Source: Bythopirellula goksoeyrii (GTDB taxonomy: Bacteria > Planctomycetota > Planctomycetia > Pirellulales > Lacipirellulaceae). Taken from it: a stretch of 64,000 nt of DNA. The stretch is taken from NCBI RefSeq assembly GCF_008065115.1, contig NZ_CP042913.1:1896338-1960337 (forward strand), written 5' to 3'. A program made the position numbers and the translations under genes. How positions within the stretch are numbered: position 1 is the stretch's first letter; every line of letters starts with the position of its first letter. This document shows, piece by piece, positions 44,195 to 53,668 of the stretch. Below the pieces are notes generated by a model. The model had not been told where the DNA came from. It saw nothing but the letters and a program-made list of their open reading frames with translations, and made no database searches.

Positions 44195-46210
44195 GTGCTT
44201 CTAATTCAGCCTCGCTCCATATTGCCTATGATTTTGTTTGGTGCCCTAGGGTTCTTGCTCGCCAGTCTCACGACCAGGAATGAAGCACTAGCAGCTGACC
44301 AGCAAGACTCAGACCTTCCGGGGCTCGTTCTATCTGCTTCGCAGGATCACCGTACGTTCGACAACGATCGGTTTGCTCCAACGCGCCTGGAACTTATTGA
44401 TAGTGCCCATGCCTTGGAATCTGCACTAGGACCAGGTTCCGAGCTATCACGAAACTGGAAGCGATACTTGAAGTGGGATTTACTGGCCCCTCAGCTTGAA
44501 GAAGGGGCCAAGATAGACCGCGACTCGCTTGAGAATCTCAAAACCGTACGGCGCCGCTTCCGCGCCAATCAACCCGGACTGGAACTACCTGTCTTCACTC
44601 GAACGGCTGCGGCGCTGGATCGCTATCAAGAGGTTGCGTTTTGGAATGCCTTGGCGGCACGCAGAGATACGGCTCCCATCTACGAGTCGTACATGAAAAC
44701 TTTTGCCGAGCAACTTCGTCGCCACGAAGAAGCACCCACCATGGAGACAACTCGCCAAGTTGGTGAGGCGTTGGGTACGGTTGAGTTGCTGGGAGATTCT
44801 CCCAAGGTGGTTCACGCAGTACAAAGCTCCTATTCTCGACCAAACGTGTGGGCCGATGTATCAACGCGCGCCCTCAATCAGCTAGCCGCTCCTGTTTGCG
44901 AGATGCGGCCCGTGCGCGACTGCATCCTGGGAGCAACGATTCGAGGAACAGCAATCACAAGCGGGCTGGTAAAGTTTCATCCATTTGATTCGCAAGACCG
45001 CATCGAGATGGATATCAGTTTGGATGGTGTGATCAATTCTCGTACAAACGCCTTCAAAAAGCCCGTGCGAGTTAACAGCTCAGGCACGACAAATTACACC
45101 GCTTCCAAACGAATCATGATCAGCGACGACCAATTCACGACGCTGGGCCATCAGGTCGACGCACGGACTCATACCCGAATCAATTCGGTTCAAAAAACTG
45201 GAGGGAGATTTGGGAAACGACTAATTGAGAAGATCGCCTGGAAGAAAGTCTACGAGAGGAAGTCGCAAAGCGAATGGATTGCAGCACGCCATGCAGAACA
45301 AAAGATTGCCGATAACTTTAACCAGAGAGTACTAGAGGCCCTCACCAATGGTCGCGTCAGCTACGAGGGGCGATTACGAGCTCCCCTTACGCGAGTGGGA
45401 CTTTTGGCGGAGGCGATTTACCTTTCTTCTAACACCGATGCAATTCATACCCGGGCGTCCTTGGCATCGCATAAGCAAATTACGACCGATTCGTTGCCTC
45501 CCGGAAAACTTGTCGGCAATGATGTGACGGTTCAGTTGCATGAAACGGCAATCAACAACTTTTTGCCTGTTGTGCTCGCTGGTGCAGTCCTACGCCAGGA
45601 AAGCCCCGATGTGAAGCCACATCTGGAGGGAGATGTTCCTCCGTGGCTCAAAAAGCTGTCAGAGAAGTCGCCAGAAGAATTGGCCCAGTCGACGAACTCG
45701 GCGACCGAAGAGAAGGATATTATTTTGGCATCCGCTGAGGAGGAGGAAACATTACCTTTCCGCCCCTGGTATTTCAAGTTTAACACTGAGCATCCTGCGA
45801 GTGTGAGTTTTGAAGACCAAAAACTCACGCTACGGATGCGTCTAGCGGAACTTCAAGCGAGTGAGATCAAAGAAGAGGAACCACTCAAGAATTGGGACTT
45901 TATAGTCACCTACAAAGTCATTAAACAAGGGAATGAAGTATTGCTCCAACGAGACGGGGACATCGAAGCCTTTCCCACGGGTTTTGATCCCCGTTGGGAT
46001 GAGAAACTGACGGGTGAGCAAGTCGGCATACGTAGCAACCTTGCCAAAAATCTCAACAAGCGTGCCGCAGCGGGACAAGGATTTCCAGCAGAAATCCCCA
46101 TTCCTGCGATCAAACTTCCTCAAGAATCTCGAGGCACCGAGTTGACCTTGCAGCTTGCCCAACTCGATTGCGACGATGGCTGGTTGACGATCGGCTACCA
46201 AGTGCCGTAG
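44195..46210 (+). CDS. Large conserved exported protein of unknown function
   Basis: The start is a GTG at 44195 with a strong AGGAGGA eight bases upstream. A signal peptide (PMILFGALGFLLASLTTRNE) precedes 640 residues without recognised catalytic motifs. Notable segments are ALNQLAAPVCEMRPVRDCIL with two cysteines, then a beta-rich region from about 250 (LGATIRGTAITSGLVKFHPF) and an acidic linker (SAEEEETLPFRPWYFKFN). The final part is again beta-rich (LTLQLAQLDCDDGWLTIGYQ). Repeated 'G.VSYEGRLRAPLTRVGLLAE'-like pieces suggest an outer-membrane or periplasmic barrel-like protein. It is followed after 86 bases by a small gene, probably co-transcribed. Confidence 0.75.
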   Translation: MLLIQPRSILPMILFGALGFLLASLTTRNEALAADQQDSDLPGLVLSASQDHRTFDNDRFAPTRLELIDSAHALESALGPGSELSRNWKRYLKWDLLAPQLEEGAKIDRDSLENLKTVRRRFRANQPGLELPVFTRTAAALDRYQEVAFWNALAARRDTAPIYESYMKTFAEQLRRHEEAPTMETTRQVGEALGTVELLGDSPKVVHAVQSSYSRPNVWADVSTRALNQLAAPVCEMRPVRDCILGATIRGTAITSGLVKFHPFDSQDRIEMDISLDGVINSRTNAFKKPVRVNSSGTTNYTASKRIMISDDQFTTLGHQVDARTHTRINSVQKTGGRFGKRLIEKIAWKKVYERKSQSEWIAARHAEQKIADNFNQRVLEALTNGRVSYEGRLRAPLTRVGLLAEAIYLSSNTDAIHTRASLASHKQITTDSLPPGKLVGNDVTVQLHETAINNFLPVVLAGAVLRQESPDVKPHLEGDVPPWLKKLSEKSPEELAQSTNSATEEKDIILASAEEEETLPFRPWYFKFNTEHPASVSFEDQKLTLRMRLAELQASEIKEEEPLKNWDFIVTYKVIKQGNEVLLQRDGDIEAFPTGFDPRWDEKLTGEQVGIRSNLAKNLNKRAAAGQGFPAEIPIPAIKLPQESRGTELTLQLAQLDCDDGWLTIGYQVP

Positions 46211-46296
46211 TTTCGAGAATTGAAGACCAGCGATGCGTTTCATCCCGACTGGTTGTGCTAGTTGCTACGCATCGCACGGAAGGAGATGTGATCAAG

Positions 46297-46770
46297 ATGG
46301 AGCCAGTAGTTGATATCGCGTTTGATTGTCTTCCTTTGCGATCAATCGGCAGGCTTGACGCCCCACTGGATGCCCCGGCTGAGTATCGTCGAAGGCATGA
46401 ACAACTTGTATCTGCGATGGAGCGGTTTGGTCCCGACCGAACTTACTTTCTCTACAATGCTCGCTGTGTTTTCCATCTGGCTAACAGCGAGATCGAAGGC
46501 ATGGTTCGCTATGAATTCGATGGCATCATTCGCACGGATGCTAGCGACCTATTGACGGAAACGGTGGAGCTGGATGCCAGGCTTGCTAGCGAAACTTGTG
46601 GAGGTCTACCCGATCAAGTCGAAACTTGGTTCAAGGACCGGGTCGAGAAAGCCGTTGCCATCGAATTTGACCGCTTTGTAGCTGCGGGCCAACTTTCGCA
46701 GCGTTCCAGTGAACTAGGGCAAGATGTAAACCCTTCCAATCTAGCCGGTTTCTCCGGCATGGGCGTATAG
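46297..46770 (+). CDS. Small conserved protein of unknown function
   Basis: The 157-residue protein reads MEPVVDIAFDCLPLRSIGRL, then a helical charged part (YRRRHEQLVSAMERFGPDRT) and a beta-type segment (YFLYNARCVFHLANSEIEG, VRYEFDGIIRTDASDLLTET). The reading frame extends to 46168, but AAGGAGA sits just before GTG 46288/ATG 46297 and the homologous-looking part begins here. No family is recognised. It follows the exported 671-residue protein and precedes a hairpin, so it may be the last gene of that unit. Confidence 0.6.
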   Translation: MEPVVDIAFDCLPLRSIGRLDAPLDAPAEYRRRHEQLVSAMERFGPDRTYFLYNARCVFHLANSEIEGMVRYEFDGIIRTDASDLLTETVELDARLASETCGGLPDQVETWFKDRVEKAVAIEFDRFVAAGQLSQRSSELGQDVNPSNLAGFSGMGV

Positions 46771-47124
46771 CTGACCTCGCCTGGCCGGAGGCACACCTGC
46801 CTCCGGGAACTCTCGGACCAAGGTGTTCGTCCGGCTGACAGAAAATCTTGCAGCTACTGCTAGCAGCGGCTGTCCCGCAAACTTCTTACTAATGTCAAAG
46901 TTTGACGGTTAGGCCGTCGATAACGGTTGTAACGACTCCGCAGGAGGCTGCGCGCACCATGTTTATTTGGTGACGCGGCGAGCATGGGGGTCGAGCCTGG
47001 GGGGGCACGAGAAAGAATGGTGATCATTCGCCATGACGACGGTAACAAGAACATCCTCCAGGAGATTCAATCTTTTTGTACGCATTCAATGCGGGATAGA
47101 GATTGAATCCAGGAATATCGCAAC
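46771..47124. other. 350-base intergenic region before the TolC-like gene
   Basis: The region holds a perfect hairpin at 46785-46806 (CCGGAGGCA-CACC-TGCCTCCGG) right after the small gene, and otherwise nothing recognisable. The promoter for the TolC-like gene should be in it, but no clear -35/-10 pair was seen. Confidence 0.5.
46785..46806 (+). terminator. Perfect 9-bp hairpin after the small gene (no T-run)
   Basis: CCGGAGGCA pairs perfectly with TGCCTCCGG around a CACC loop, 15 bases after the stop of the small gene. A U-run is missing, so it is either a processing/stabilising structure or a member of the dispersed palindromes rather than a proven intrinsic terminator. Confidence 0.45.
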
Positions 47125-49575
47125 ATGAATCGGCAATTCCGGGCGACCATATCGCTGGGACTCTGTGTGCTGACCCTCTTACCAGGGTGCAAGCCGACAC
47201 AGCCCTATTTCTTCGCCGAAGATGGCAAGGTGTTTGGCACCGGCGATCTCTCACACTATCTAGACGTAGCAACAGAGATCGACTATCCGGATGTAAATAC
47301 CTGTCCTATCGATGAAGTCACCGGAACCCAAGCACCTTTGTCACTCAGTAATTCAGAAAACTTTGATATCTGGGAACTCACCCTTGAGGAGGTTACCCGC
47401 ATCACATTGACCAATAGCAAGGTAATGCGGCAGCTGGGTGGGCGTATAACTGATAGTGGCAGCAACATCGCACTTTCGTCTCCAGAAATCCTAACGCAAA
47501 ATGCTGCGAATGTACAAACGGTCTATGACCCGGCCCTCGTCGAATCGGGCAATGGCACCGGAACTGGCAGTCCGTTTAGCGGCACGGGAGTAGAAGCAGC
47601 ACTCTCAGAATTCGACGCGACGCTCGATAGTAGCCTCACCTGGAACAAGAATGATCGTCCTCAGAACTTTGGCGTGGCAAATCTGCCTGGATTCTTTGCT
47701 CCTTTATTCCAACAAGACCTCGGTACGGGCTCTGTTGGTATCACTAAGAATACTGCCAACGGTAGCACTTTCAGCTTCCGCAACAACTACTTCTACGATC
47801 TGAATAATAATGGTAGCCGAATCCAGCCGAGCGACTGGTTTACCAATTTTGAGGCGACCTTCAATCAACCTCTCTTGCAAGGTGCAGGCACCCAATACAA
47901 CCGCATTGCGGGTTTCAGTTCCTTTCAACAAGCCGCTCAGAATGGTGTCAACCAGATTGATGGTGTGATCATCTCTCGGATTCGTGAAGACATTGCATTG
48001 GTAGATTTCGAAGAAGGAATTCGCAATGTGATGCTTGAAGTGGAAGACGCCTATTGGGAGTTATACTTCGCCTATCGAGATCTCGATGCACGTAAGATCG
48101 GACGGGACAGCGCTCTAGAAACCTGGCGGAAAGTGCAAGCTCTCAAGGGGGTCGGCACCCAAGGTGGTGAAGCGGACAAGGAGGCCCAAGCTCGATCCCA
48201 ATTCTTCTTGTTTCAAGCTCAGGTACAGGCAGCCCTTACCAATCTCTATCGGGTTGAGAATCGCTTGCGTTACTTGATGGGGCTCACACCTACGGACAAC
48301 CGGTTGATCCGACCTGCTGATGAGCCTACTCTTGCCGAAGTTGATTTCGATTGGAACACCGTACTCAGTGAAGCGCTAGCTCGCCGTGCAGAACTCCGCA
48401 ATCAGAAGTGGCAGATAAAACGACGTGAACTGGAGTTGGTGGCCACCAAGAATAATCTGATGCCGCGTTTGGATGCCGCCGGTACCTATCGTTGGGTTGG
48501 TGCAGGAGATGAACTGCTCGATTCATCCGGTGCAGGGCTCCCCATTTTTGCTGATGGATCGAATGCCTTCGAAGTACTCACTAGCGGGCGCTTTCAAGAA
48601 TGGCAACTTGGCTTGCAATTCACGATGCCGATTGGTTTCCGCCGAGCCCTGGCAGGCGTACGCCATCATCAATTGCTCCTAACTCGGGAACGTGCCGTAC
48701 TGGAGGATCTCGAACTCACCGTCTCGCATCAACTAACCGATGCCATTCGAGACTTAGATTTCAACTTCGAAAATACCCAAACTAATTTCAATCGCCGTGT
48801 CGCAAGTCAGGACGAGGTTGATGCACTCCGTACCGTTTACGAAGCGGGTCGTGAGCGGATTGACCTGTTGCTCGATGCCCAGCGGCGTCGTGCCGAGGCC
48901 GAATCAGCCTACTACCGGTCACTTGTTGACTACAACCGTGCGATCATGCGAGTCCATTTCCGCAAAGGTTCACTCCTGGAGTACAACTCCGTCTATTTGG
49001 CCGAAGGACCTTGGCCAGGGAAAGCGTACTTCGACGCTTTGCGGCGAGCACGCCAGAGGGATGCCAGCACATTTATTAACTACGGATACACCAGGCCTCG
49101 TGTGATAAGCCAAGGCCCTTACGATCAGCGAATGGGACAGTTTGAATTCAATGATGGCAAGAACTACGAAGTCCTTGAGAGCCCTACATTGGCACCCGAG
49201 CAGGAAGAAGAGCAAATCGAGGAATCCATGCCACTGCCAATGCCTGTTGATCCCGCCAGTGGTGTTAGTGAATCCTTGGAATCCGGAATCGATTTGGTGT
49301 CTCTGCCAACTGCTGCAGGTGAGAGTGGAACGGAATTGAAGTCGTTGCCTTCGGAAGTCCCCTCGACATCGGTCTCTCAAGCAGGATTCTCCAGCGAATT
49401 CAATGCTAGTGGCGAGCCTCCTGTGGAATTCTCGGTGCCGCCGTCTTCGACTCCGGTAGCCAATCCGTTCCGCGACCCCAATCTCCAAGAATTCACTCCG
49501 TGGATCGACTCCAATACGAGAGTCTTTTCGCCGAGTGAACCAATCAATCGTGGCGAACCTGCCGCCAATCCGTAG
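47125..49575 (+). CDS. TolC-family outer-membrane efflux lipoprotein
   Basis: This 816-residue protein has a lipoprotein signal (LGLCVLTLLPGCKPTQP, lipobox LPGC). It then shows the TolC/OEP helical-barrel pattern: an N-terminal part up to about 240, then EFDATLDSSLTWNKNDRPQN, FNQPLLQGAGTQYNR, YWELYFAYRDLDARK, LRYLMGLTPTDNRLI, RAELRNQKWQIKRREL and RVASQDEVDALRTVYEAGRE, VDYNRAIMRVHFRKGSLLEY. The C-terminal 150 residues are acidic and Ser/Pro-rich, an addition absent in most TolC proteins. AGGA lies upstream of ATG 47125. No inner-membrane pump genes are adjacent, so its partner is elsewhere. Confidence 0.9.
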   Translation: MNRQFRATISLGLCVLTLLPGCKPTQPYFFAEDGKVFGTGDLSHYLDVATEIDYPDVNTCPIDEVTGTQAPLSLSNSENFDIWELTLEEVTRITLTNSKVMRQLGGRITDSGSNIALSSPEILTQNAANVQTVYDPALVESGNGTGTGSPFSGTGVEAALSEFDATLDSSLTWNKNDRPQNFGVANLPGFFAPLFQQDLGTGSVGITKNTANGSTFSFRNNYFYDLNNNGSRIQPSDWFTNFEATFNQPLLQGAGTQYNRIAGFSSFQQAAQNGVNQIDGVIISRIREDIALVDFEEGIRNVMLEVEDAYWELYFAYRDLDARKIGRDSALETWRKVQALKGVGTQGGEADKEAQARSQFFLFQAQVQAALTNLYRVENRLRYLMGLTPTDNRLIRPADEPTLAEVDFDWNTVLSEALARRAELRNQKWQIKRRELELVATKNNLMPRLDAAGTYRWVGAGDELLDSSGAGLPIFADGSNAFEVLTSGRFQEWQLGLQFTMPIGFRRALAGVRHHQLLLTRERAVLEDLELTVSHQLTDAIRDLDFNFENTQTNFNRRVASQDEVDALRTVYEAGRERIDLLLDAQRRRAEAESAYYRSLVDYNRAIMRVHFRKGSLLEYNSVYLAEGPWPGKAYFDALRRARQRDASTFINYGYTRPRVISQGPYDQRMGQFEFNDGKNYEVLESPTLAPEQEEEQIEESMPLPMPVDPASGVSESLESGIDLVSLPTAAGESGTELKSLPSEVPSTSVSQAGFSSEFNASGEPPVEFSVPPSSTPVANPFRDPNLQEFTPWIDSNTRVFSPSEPINRGEPAANP

Positions 49576-49766
49576 TCTATTACAAGCGGAAGTCCCCTGT
49601 GCCAGATTCTGGCGTGGTGTCGTCAACATGCATTGCGATATACGAACGGCTCACGGATTGTTCGCGGTCTACATGTCTCGGCATCTGGATTGATTTGGGG
49701 TCTACCCGTCTGATACCTTGCTGGTGTACAACAGGGTTTTCGCCAATACCCTAGTAGAATCGCAGC

Positions 49767-50390
49767 ATGTTTTTCTCATTCGACGGCATCGATGGAGTCG
49801 GTAAAACGACTCAAATGGAGCTTTTCGAGCAGTGGTTGATCGTCGAAGGGCACGAGTTCGTCACCTGCCGAGATCCTGGGAGTACCCTTTTGGGAGAACG
49901 CCTGCGCGAAATCGTGTTGCATAGCGACGAAAACATCTCGATTGCTCCTCGGAGCGAGATGCTGATCTACATGGCGGCCAGGGCACAGTTGGTTGAAGAG
50001 GTGATTCGACCTGCCCTGGATTCTGGCAAAGTTGTGATCTCAGATCGTTTTCTGTTGGCGAATATCGTCTACCAGGGATATGCCGGCGGTGTGGAAATCG
50101 AAGCCATCCGCCAAGTAGGGCATGTCGCCACTGCTGGTGTGATGCCGGATTGCGTGTTTCTCTTGGACATGCCTCCTGAGCGTGCCGGTTTGCGTATGGG
50201 TGAAGAGCTTGACCGCATGGAACGGCGGGGCAACAGCTACCGAGAGAAACTACGAGCGGGGTTCTTGGACGAAGCCCAACGGATGCACGAATCGGTTCAC
50301 GTTATTAATGCAGATCGTGCTATTGATGAAGTTCAAACCGAGATTCGCAGTATCGCCTCTCCTATCCTTCAGCAGGAGGATCTCAGATGA
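49767..50390 (+). CDS. tmk: Thymidylate kinase
   Basis: Thymidylate kinase phosphorylates dTMP to dTDP. The protein of 207 residues has P-loop [15 protein letters not shown], the base-binding [30 protein letters not shown] (the DRY-like motif) and [13 protein letters not shown] with the LID region. Its end overlaps the next gene (ATGA), and it starts a tmk-yjbQ-memo operon. Length is normal. Confidence 0.92.
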   Translation: MFFSFDGIDGVGKTTQMELFEQWLIVEGHEFVTCRDPGSTLLGERLREIVLHSDENISIAPRSEMLIYMAARAQLVEEVIRPALDSGKVVISDRFLLANIVYQGYAGGVEIEAIRQVGHVATAGVMPDCVFLLDMPPERAGLRMGEELDRMERRGNSYREKLRAGFLDEAQRMHESVHVINADRAIDEVQTEIRSIASPILQQEDLR

Positions 50391-50809
50391 AGTGCCTGAC
50401 GAAAGAACTGTGGATGAACGTCCCTGAGCGTAGGCAAATCGTGTCAATTCACGAAGAGGTCGAGCGACTGGTTGCTCAGAGCGGTATTCAAGACGGTTTG
50501 GCATTGGTCAATGCCATGCATATTACCGCAAGTGTCTTCATCAACGACAACGAACCCGGCCTCCACCGCGACTACGACAAATGGCTCGAAGAGTTGGCCC
50601 CCTTCGATGCTTCGCCGAAGCGTTACCACCATAATCGCACCGGGGAAGACAATGCCGATGCCCATCACAAGCGACAAATCATGGGACGCGAGGTGGTAGT
50701 CGCCATCACTGAGGGAAAACTACATCTTGGCCCTTGGGAGCACATCTTCTACTATGAGTTTGACGGCAGACGTCGCAAGCGCATCTTAGTCAAGATTATT
50801 GGTGAGTAG
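50387..50809 (+). CDS. YjbQ-family protein (UPF0047; secondary thiamine-phosphate synthase fold)
   Basis: The 140-residue protein shows the YjbQ/UPF0047 pattern: [38 protein letters not shown] and [20 protein letters not shown]. The conserved His residues (in MHITAS, DAHHK, WEHIF) mark the family's active-site-like pocket. E. coli YjbQ has weak thiamin-phosphate-synthase-like activity; the true role is not settled. It overlaps tmk by four bases with AGGAGGA six bases upstream of its ATG, and its stop is followed directly by the next gene's GTG, so the three genes are translationally linked. Confidence 0.88.
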   Translation: MKCLTKELWMNVPERRQIVSIHEEVERLVAQSGIQDGLALVNAMHITASVFINDNEPGLHRDYDKWLEELAPFDASPKRYHHNRTGEDNADAHHKRQIMGREVVVAITEGKLHLGPWEHIFYYEFDGRRRKRILVKIIGE

Positions 50810-52072
50810 GTGAGTATTCCGATTAAACCTCGTGTCCGGTCTCTGGAAATGATCCCCCACGGAGATCCTGTGGTGGGGAATTATGTGCTGCGAGACCCCT
50901 ATGGCCTGGCAGGGACAGTTGTACTGACACCAATCGCCGCCGTTCTGGTGTCGCTCATGAATGGGGAGCGGACCCTGGGGGACATTCGGATGCAATTCGA
51001 GCAGACCGTCGGCCAGTCAATTCCGCTGATCGAAGTTGAAAACTTTGTGGCGCAGCTAGATGAAAATCATTTCCTCGATAGCAAGAATTTCGCGGCATAC
51101 CAGCAGGCACAGTTGGCCGACTATCTCGCTCTGGCGGTAAGACCTGCCGCCCATGCTGGTGGAGCTTATCACGAGGAACCAGAAGGACTTCGCGCACAAC
51201 TGAGCTTATTGTTCACGTGCGAAGGAGGGCCGGGATTGCTCCCTTGGGAAGGAAACGGCACCGGCGTGTTATCGCAAGACAAACTCTGCGGCGTAATGAG
51301 TCCCCACATCGACTTCCATCGAGGCGGGCCGGCATTCGCCTGGGCCTATGATCGCATCGTCACAGAGAGTCAGGCAAAACTTTTCATTATTCTTGGCACG
51401 GCCCACACTCCACTCCAAGAGTTTTACAGCGTATCCCGTAAAGACTTCGAAACGCCTCTCGGTACTGTCGAGACCGATCGTGAGTTCATCAAGACCCTGA
51501 GCAATCGATTGGGAGAATCCTTCTCCGGAGTTTTCCAAGATGAACTTCCTCATCGTCAGGAACACTCAATAGAATTTCAGACCCTCATGCTGCAATTTGT
51601 CTTGGGTGGTCGAAGAGATTTTCGTGTCGTTCCGATTCTGGTTGGGTCATTCCATCCTTTCGTCGAACATGGTCGTATGCCAGTCGAGTCGCCCGCAGTA
51701 GCCGAATTCATAGGCGGCTTGCGGGACACCATTCACTCGTATGGCGAAGAAGTATGTGTCGTCGCTGGGGTCGACATGGCCCATATCGGCCAACAGTTTG
51801 GTGATGACGATCTCTTAGACCAAGAGCGACTAACTTCCCAATGGACTGACGACCAGGACCTCTTGGCCAAAGCATGTGCCGGAGACGCCGATGCGTGGTT
51901 CATGCATATCGCCAAACAAAATGACGCCAATCGCATCTGCGGCCTTGCCCCTATGTACACGATGCTCAAAACCATTGATCCCGAGCGAGGCGAACTCCTC
52001 AAGTATGACCAAGCCGTCGCTGACGACGACACTTCCTGTGTGAGCTTTGCCGCAGCGGCGTTCTACGAATAA
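50810..52072 (+). CDS. AmmeMemoRadiSam system protein B (MEMO family)
   Basis: The 420-residue protein has a MEMO domain from about residue 130: GVMSPHIDFHRGGPAFAWAY, FIILGTAHTP, LPHRQEHSIEFQTLMLQF, VVPILVGSFHPFVEHG, VVAGVDMAHIGQQFG and a conserved Cys near the end (DTSCVSFAAAAF). The N-terminal 120 residues are an added PqqD-like domain (VVGNYVLRDPYGLAGTVVLT). MEMO-type proteins are redox/metal-related and often occur with a radical SAM partner (AmmeMemoRadiSam); that partner is not in this window. The GTG start abuts the stop of the yjbQ-like gene. Confidence 0.88.
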   Translation: MSIPIKPRVRSLEMIPHGDPVVGNYVLRDPYGLAGTVVLTPIAAVLVSLMNGERTLGDIRMQFEQTVGQSIPLIEVENFVAQLDENHFLDSKNFAAYQQAQLADYLALAVRPAAHAGGAYHEEPEGLRAQLSLLFTCEGGPGLLPWEGNGTGVLSQDKLCGVMSPHIDFHRGGPAFAWAYDRIVTESQAKLFIILGTAHTPLQEFYSVSRKDFETPLGTVETDREFIKTLSNRLGESFSGVFQDELPHRQEHSIEFQTLMLQFVLGGRRDFRVVPILVGSFHPFVEHGRMPVESPAVAEFIGGLRDTIHSYGEEVCVVAGVDMAHIGQQFGDDDLLDQERLTSQWTDDQDLLAKACAGDADAWFMHIAKQNDANRICGLAPMYTMLKTIDPERGELLKYDQAVADDDTSCVSFAAAAFYE

Positions 52073-52174
52073 GAAATAGGCCGCAGATAAGCACTGATTT
52101 AGCGGATAAGCGCAGATTAATTTCCAATGATCCGCGCAAATCCGCTAAATCTGCGTTCATCAGCGGCCTATTTC
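52073..52174. repeat. Large inverted-repeat element after the memo gene
   Basis: The outer arms GAAATAGGCCGC (52073-52084) and GCGGCCTATTTC (52163-52174) are perfectly complementary, as are the inner arms GATTTAGCGGAT (52096-52107) and ATCCGCTAAATC (52140-52151). This gives a long hairpin that overlaps nothing but follows directly on the stop. The type, AAATCTGCG...GCGGCC, looks like a dispersed intergenic element; it could also stop transcription. Confidence 0.75.
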
Positions 52175-52278
52175 TTCTACGAGCAAATACCTCGATCTCT
52201 GTCTCTGTTCAGATTCTTACTCCGTTCTCACTGTTTCCTCCTGTTGCACAATCTTTTTTCGGTCGTTACCAAATTCGC

Positions 52279-52307
52279 TTGACACCATGAGATTACTGTT
52301 ATATAAC
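52279..52307 (+). promoter_or_regulatory. Promoter with overlapping palindrome upstream of the GntR/ABC operon
   Basis: TTGACA (52279-52284) and TATAAC (52302-52307) are 17 bases apart, a near-consensus sigma-70 promoter 31 bases upstream of the gene. The -10 lies inside a perfect 10-bp palindrome, GTTATATAAC (52298-52307), flanked by TTACTG and CAGTAA half-sites at 52294-52299 and 52314-52319. Such arrangements are typical of operators for autoregulated YtrA-type GntR repressors, so feedback control by the first gene is likely but not proven. Confidence 0.7.
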
Positions 52308-52337
52308 TGTAGTCAGTAAGCTATTCACGAGGTTTTC

Positions 52338-52745
52338 ATGCTAATTCGAGTTGAAAAAGGTTCTGCCGTCCCCATTTCGTCGCAGATTGCTGAGCAGATC
52401 GCCATGCACTGTGCCGCGGGAAAGCTCGCGTCTGGGGACCGGCTTCCCTCGGTTAGGGAACTGGCTCGGGATCTGGCCGTCAATCAGAACACGATTCTGC
52501 GAGTCTACGAACGGTTGGTCCGCGAAGGGCTCTTGGAGATGCGACAAGGGCAGGGGACCTTCGTCGCAGAAGACTCGACTGGCCGCAGTCGCGCATCCCA
52601 CCGCAAACGCCTCGGTGAAGAATTCCGCCAACTGGCCCGGCAGGGAATCGCCCTGGGACTTACCTCCGACGAACTGCACGAAATCTTATCCACGGCACTC
52701 TCACAACTCCAGCCCGCATCCGCAGAAACAGGGGTCTCGACATGA
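52338..52745 (+). CDS. GntR-family transcriptional regulator, YtrA subfamily
   Basis: A short regulator of 135 residues: winged helix domain with PISSQIAEQIAMHCAAGKLA, SGDRLPSVRELARDLAVNQN, TILRVYERLVREGLLEMRQG and GTFVAED, followed by only about 60 residues, the typical size of YtrA-type GntR proteins. They usually control an ABC transporter encoded in the same operon. Here the gene overlaps the ATPase gene by four bases. GAGG precedes ATG 52338. The promoter with a palindrome lies upstream. Confidence 0.9.
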   Translation: MLIRVEKGSAVPISSQIAEQIAMHCAAGKLASGDRLPSVRELARDLAVNQNTILRVYERLVREGLLEMRQGQGTFVAEDSTGRSRASHRKRLGEEFRQLARQGIALGLTSDELHEILSTALSQLQPASAETGVST

Positions 52746-53668
52746 TCGATCCTGCCATTCAGTTCACCGAAGTCTGCAAATCGTTTCGCAAACAAGAAGT
52801 CCTTCGCGACACAACCTTTCGCGTGGAACGCGGCCGAACTTTTGCTTTTCTCGGCCGCAATGCTGCCGGCAAAACGACGGCAATCAGCATCATGATGGGG
52901 TTGTTGAGTCGTGACTCCGGCACGGTCCGTGTGCTAGGCCTCGATCCCGCGACGCATCCGGTAGAAGTCCGCCGGCGCGTCGGCTACCTGGCCGAGGATC
53001 AAACGATGTATGGCTGGATGCGCTGCGAGGAAATCCTGCGGTTCATGGCCCCCTTCTATCCGACTTGGGATCACGAGCTTGCCCTCAAATATGCCAAAGA
53101 TTTCGAGGTCCCGCTCGCCACCAAAATCAAGCATCTTTCCAAGGGCCAAAACGTGCGGCTGGGCTTGGTGCTCGCGCTCGCTCACCGACCCGAGCTAGTG
53201 ATCCTCGATGATCCCGCATTGGGCCTCGACCCAATCATGCGGAAACAGTTCAATCGCGATTTAATCACGCATCTGCAAGGCGAAGGTCGCACGGTGTTCT
53301 ACAGTTCGCACCTGTTGTACGAAGTGGAACCCGTGGCCGACGAAGTGGCGATCCTCGACAAGGGAAAAATCGTCCGCCAGGCGGAAACCGAGGACTTGCG
53401 CCGCGACGTGAAGCAGTTTGTGCTGTCGCGCGAGGCTGCAGTACGAATGGCGAGCGAGTTTCACATCCTCGACCAACGCCCTGACAGGGAAGATACTGCC
53501 CTAATTGTCGACCAAGCAGCAACACTTGAGCAGCGTCTAGGTGAGGAGGGTATTGAACACCGCGTCATCGACCTCAATCTCGATGAAATCTTCGAAGCCT
53601 ACGTCGCCGGCAACCACACCACCCCAGCAGCCGCGACTTTACAAGTCGCCGGGACCTGCGATGCGTAG
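52742..53668 (+). CDS. ABC transporter ATP-binding protein
   Basis: The ATPase subunit has 308 residues: Walker A GRNAAGKTTAISIMMG, signature LSKGQNVRLGL (an LSGGQ variant), Walker B LVILDDPALGLDP and the H-loop FYSSHLLYEVE. It resembles the drug/lantibiotic or Na-exporter-type ABC-2 ATPases regulated by YtrA-like GntR proteins. The C-terminal 70 residues include a regulatory-looking extension. It overlaps the GntR gene and is followed by the permease after 43 bases; a hairpin GCGATGC-GTA-GCATCGC covers its stop. Confidence 0.93.
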   Translation: MIDPAIQFTEVCKSFRKQEVLRDTTFRVERGRTFAFLGRNAAGKTTAISIMMGLLSRDSGTVRVLGLDPATHPVEVRRRVGYLAEDQTMYGWMRCEEILRFMAPFYPTWDHELALKYAKDFEVPLATKIKHLSKGQNVRLGLVLALAHRPELVILDDPALGLDPIMRKQFNRDLITHLQGEGRTVFYSSHLLYEVEPVADEVAILDKGKIVRQAETEDLRRDVKQFVLSREAAVRMASEFHILDQRPDREDTALIVDQAATLEQRLGEEGIEHRVIDLNLDEIFEAYVAGNHTTPAAATLQVAGTCDA

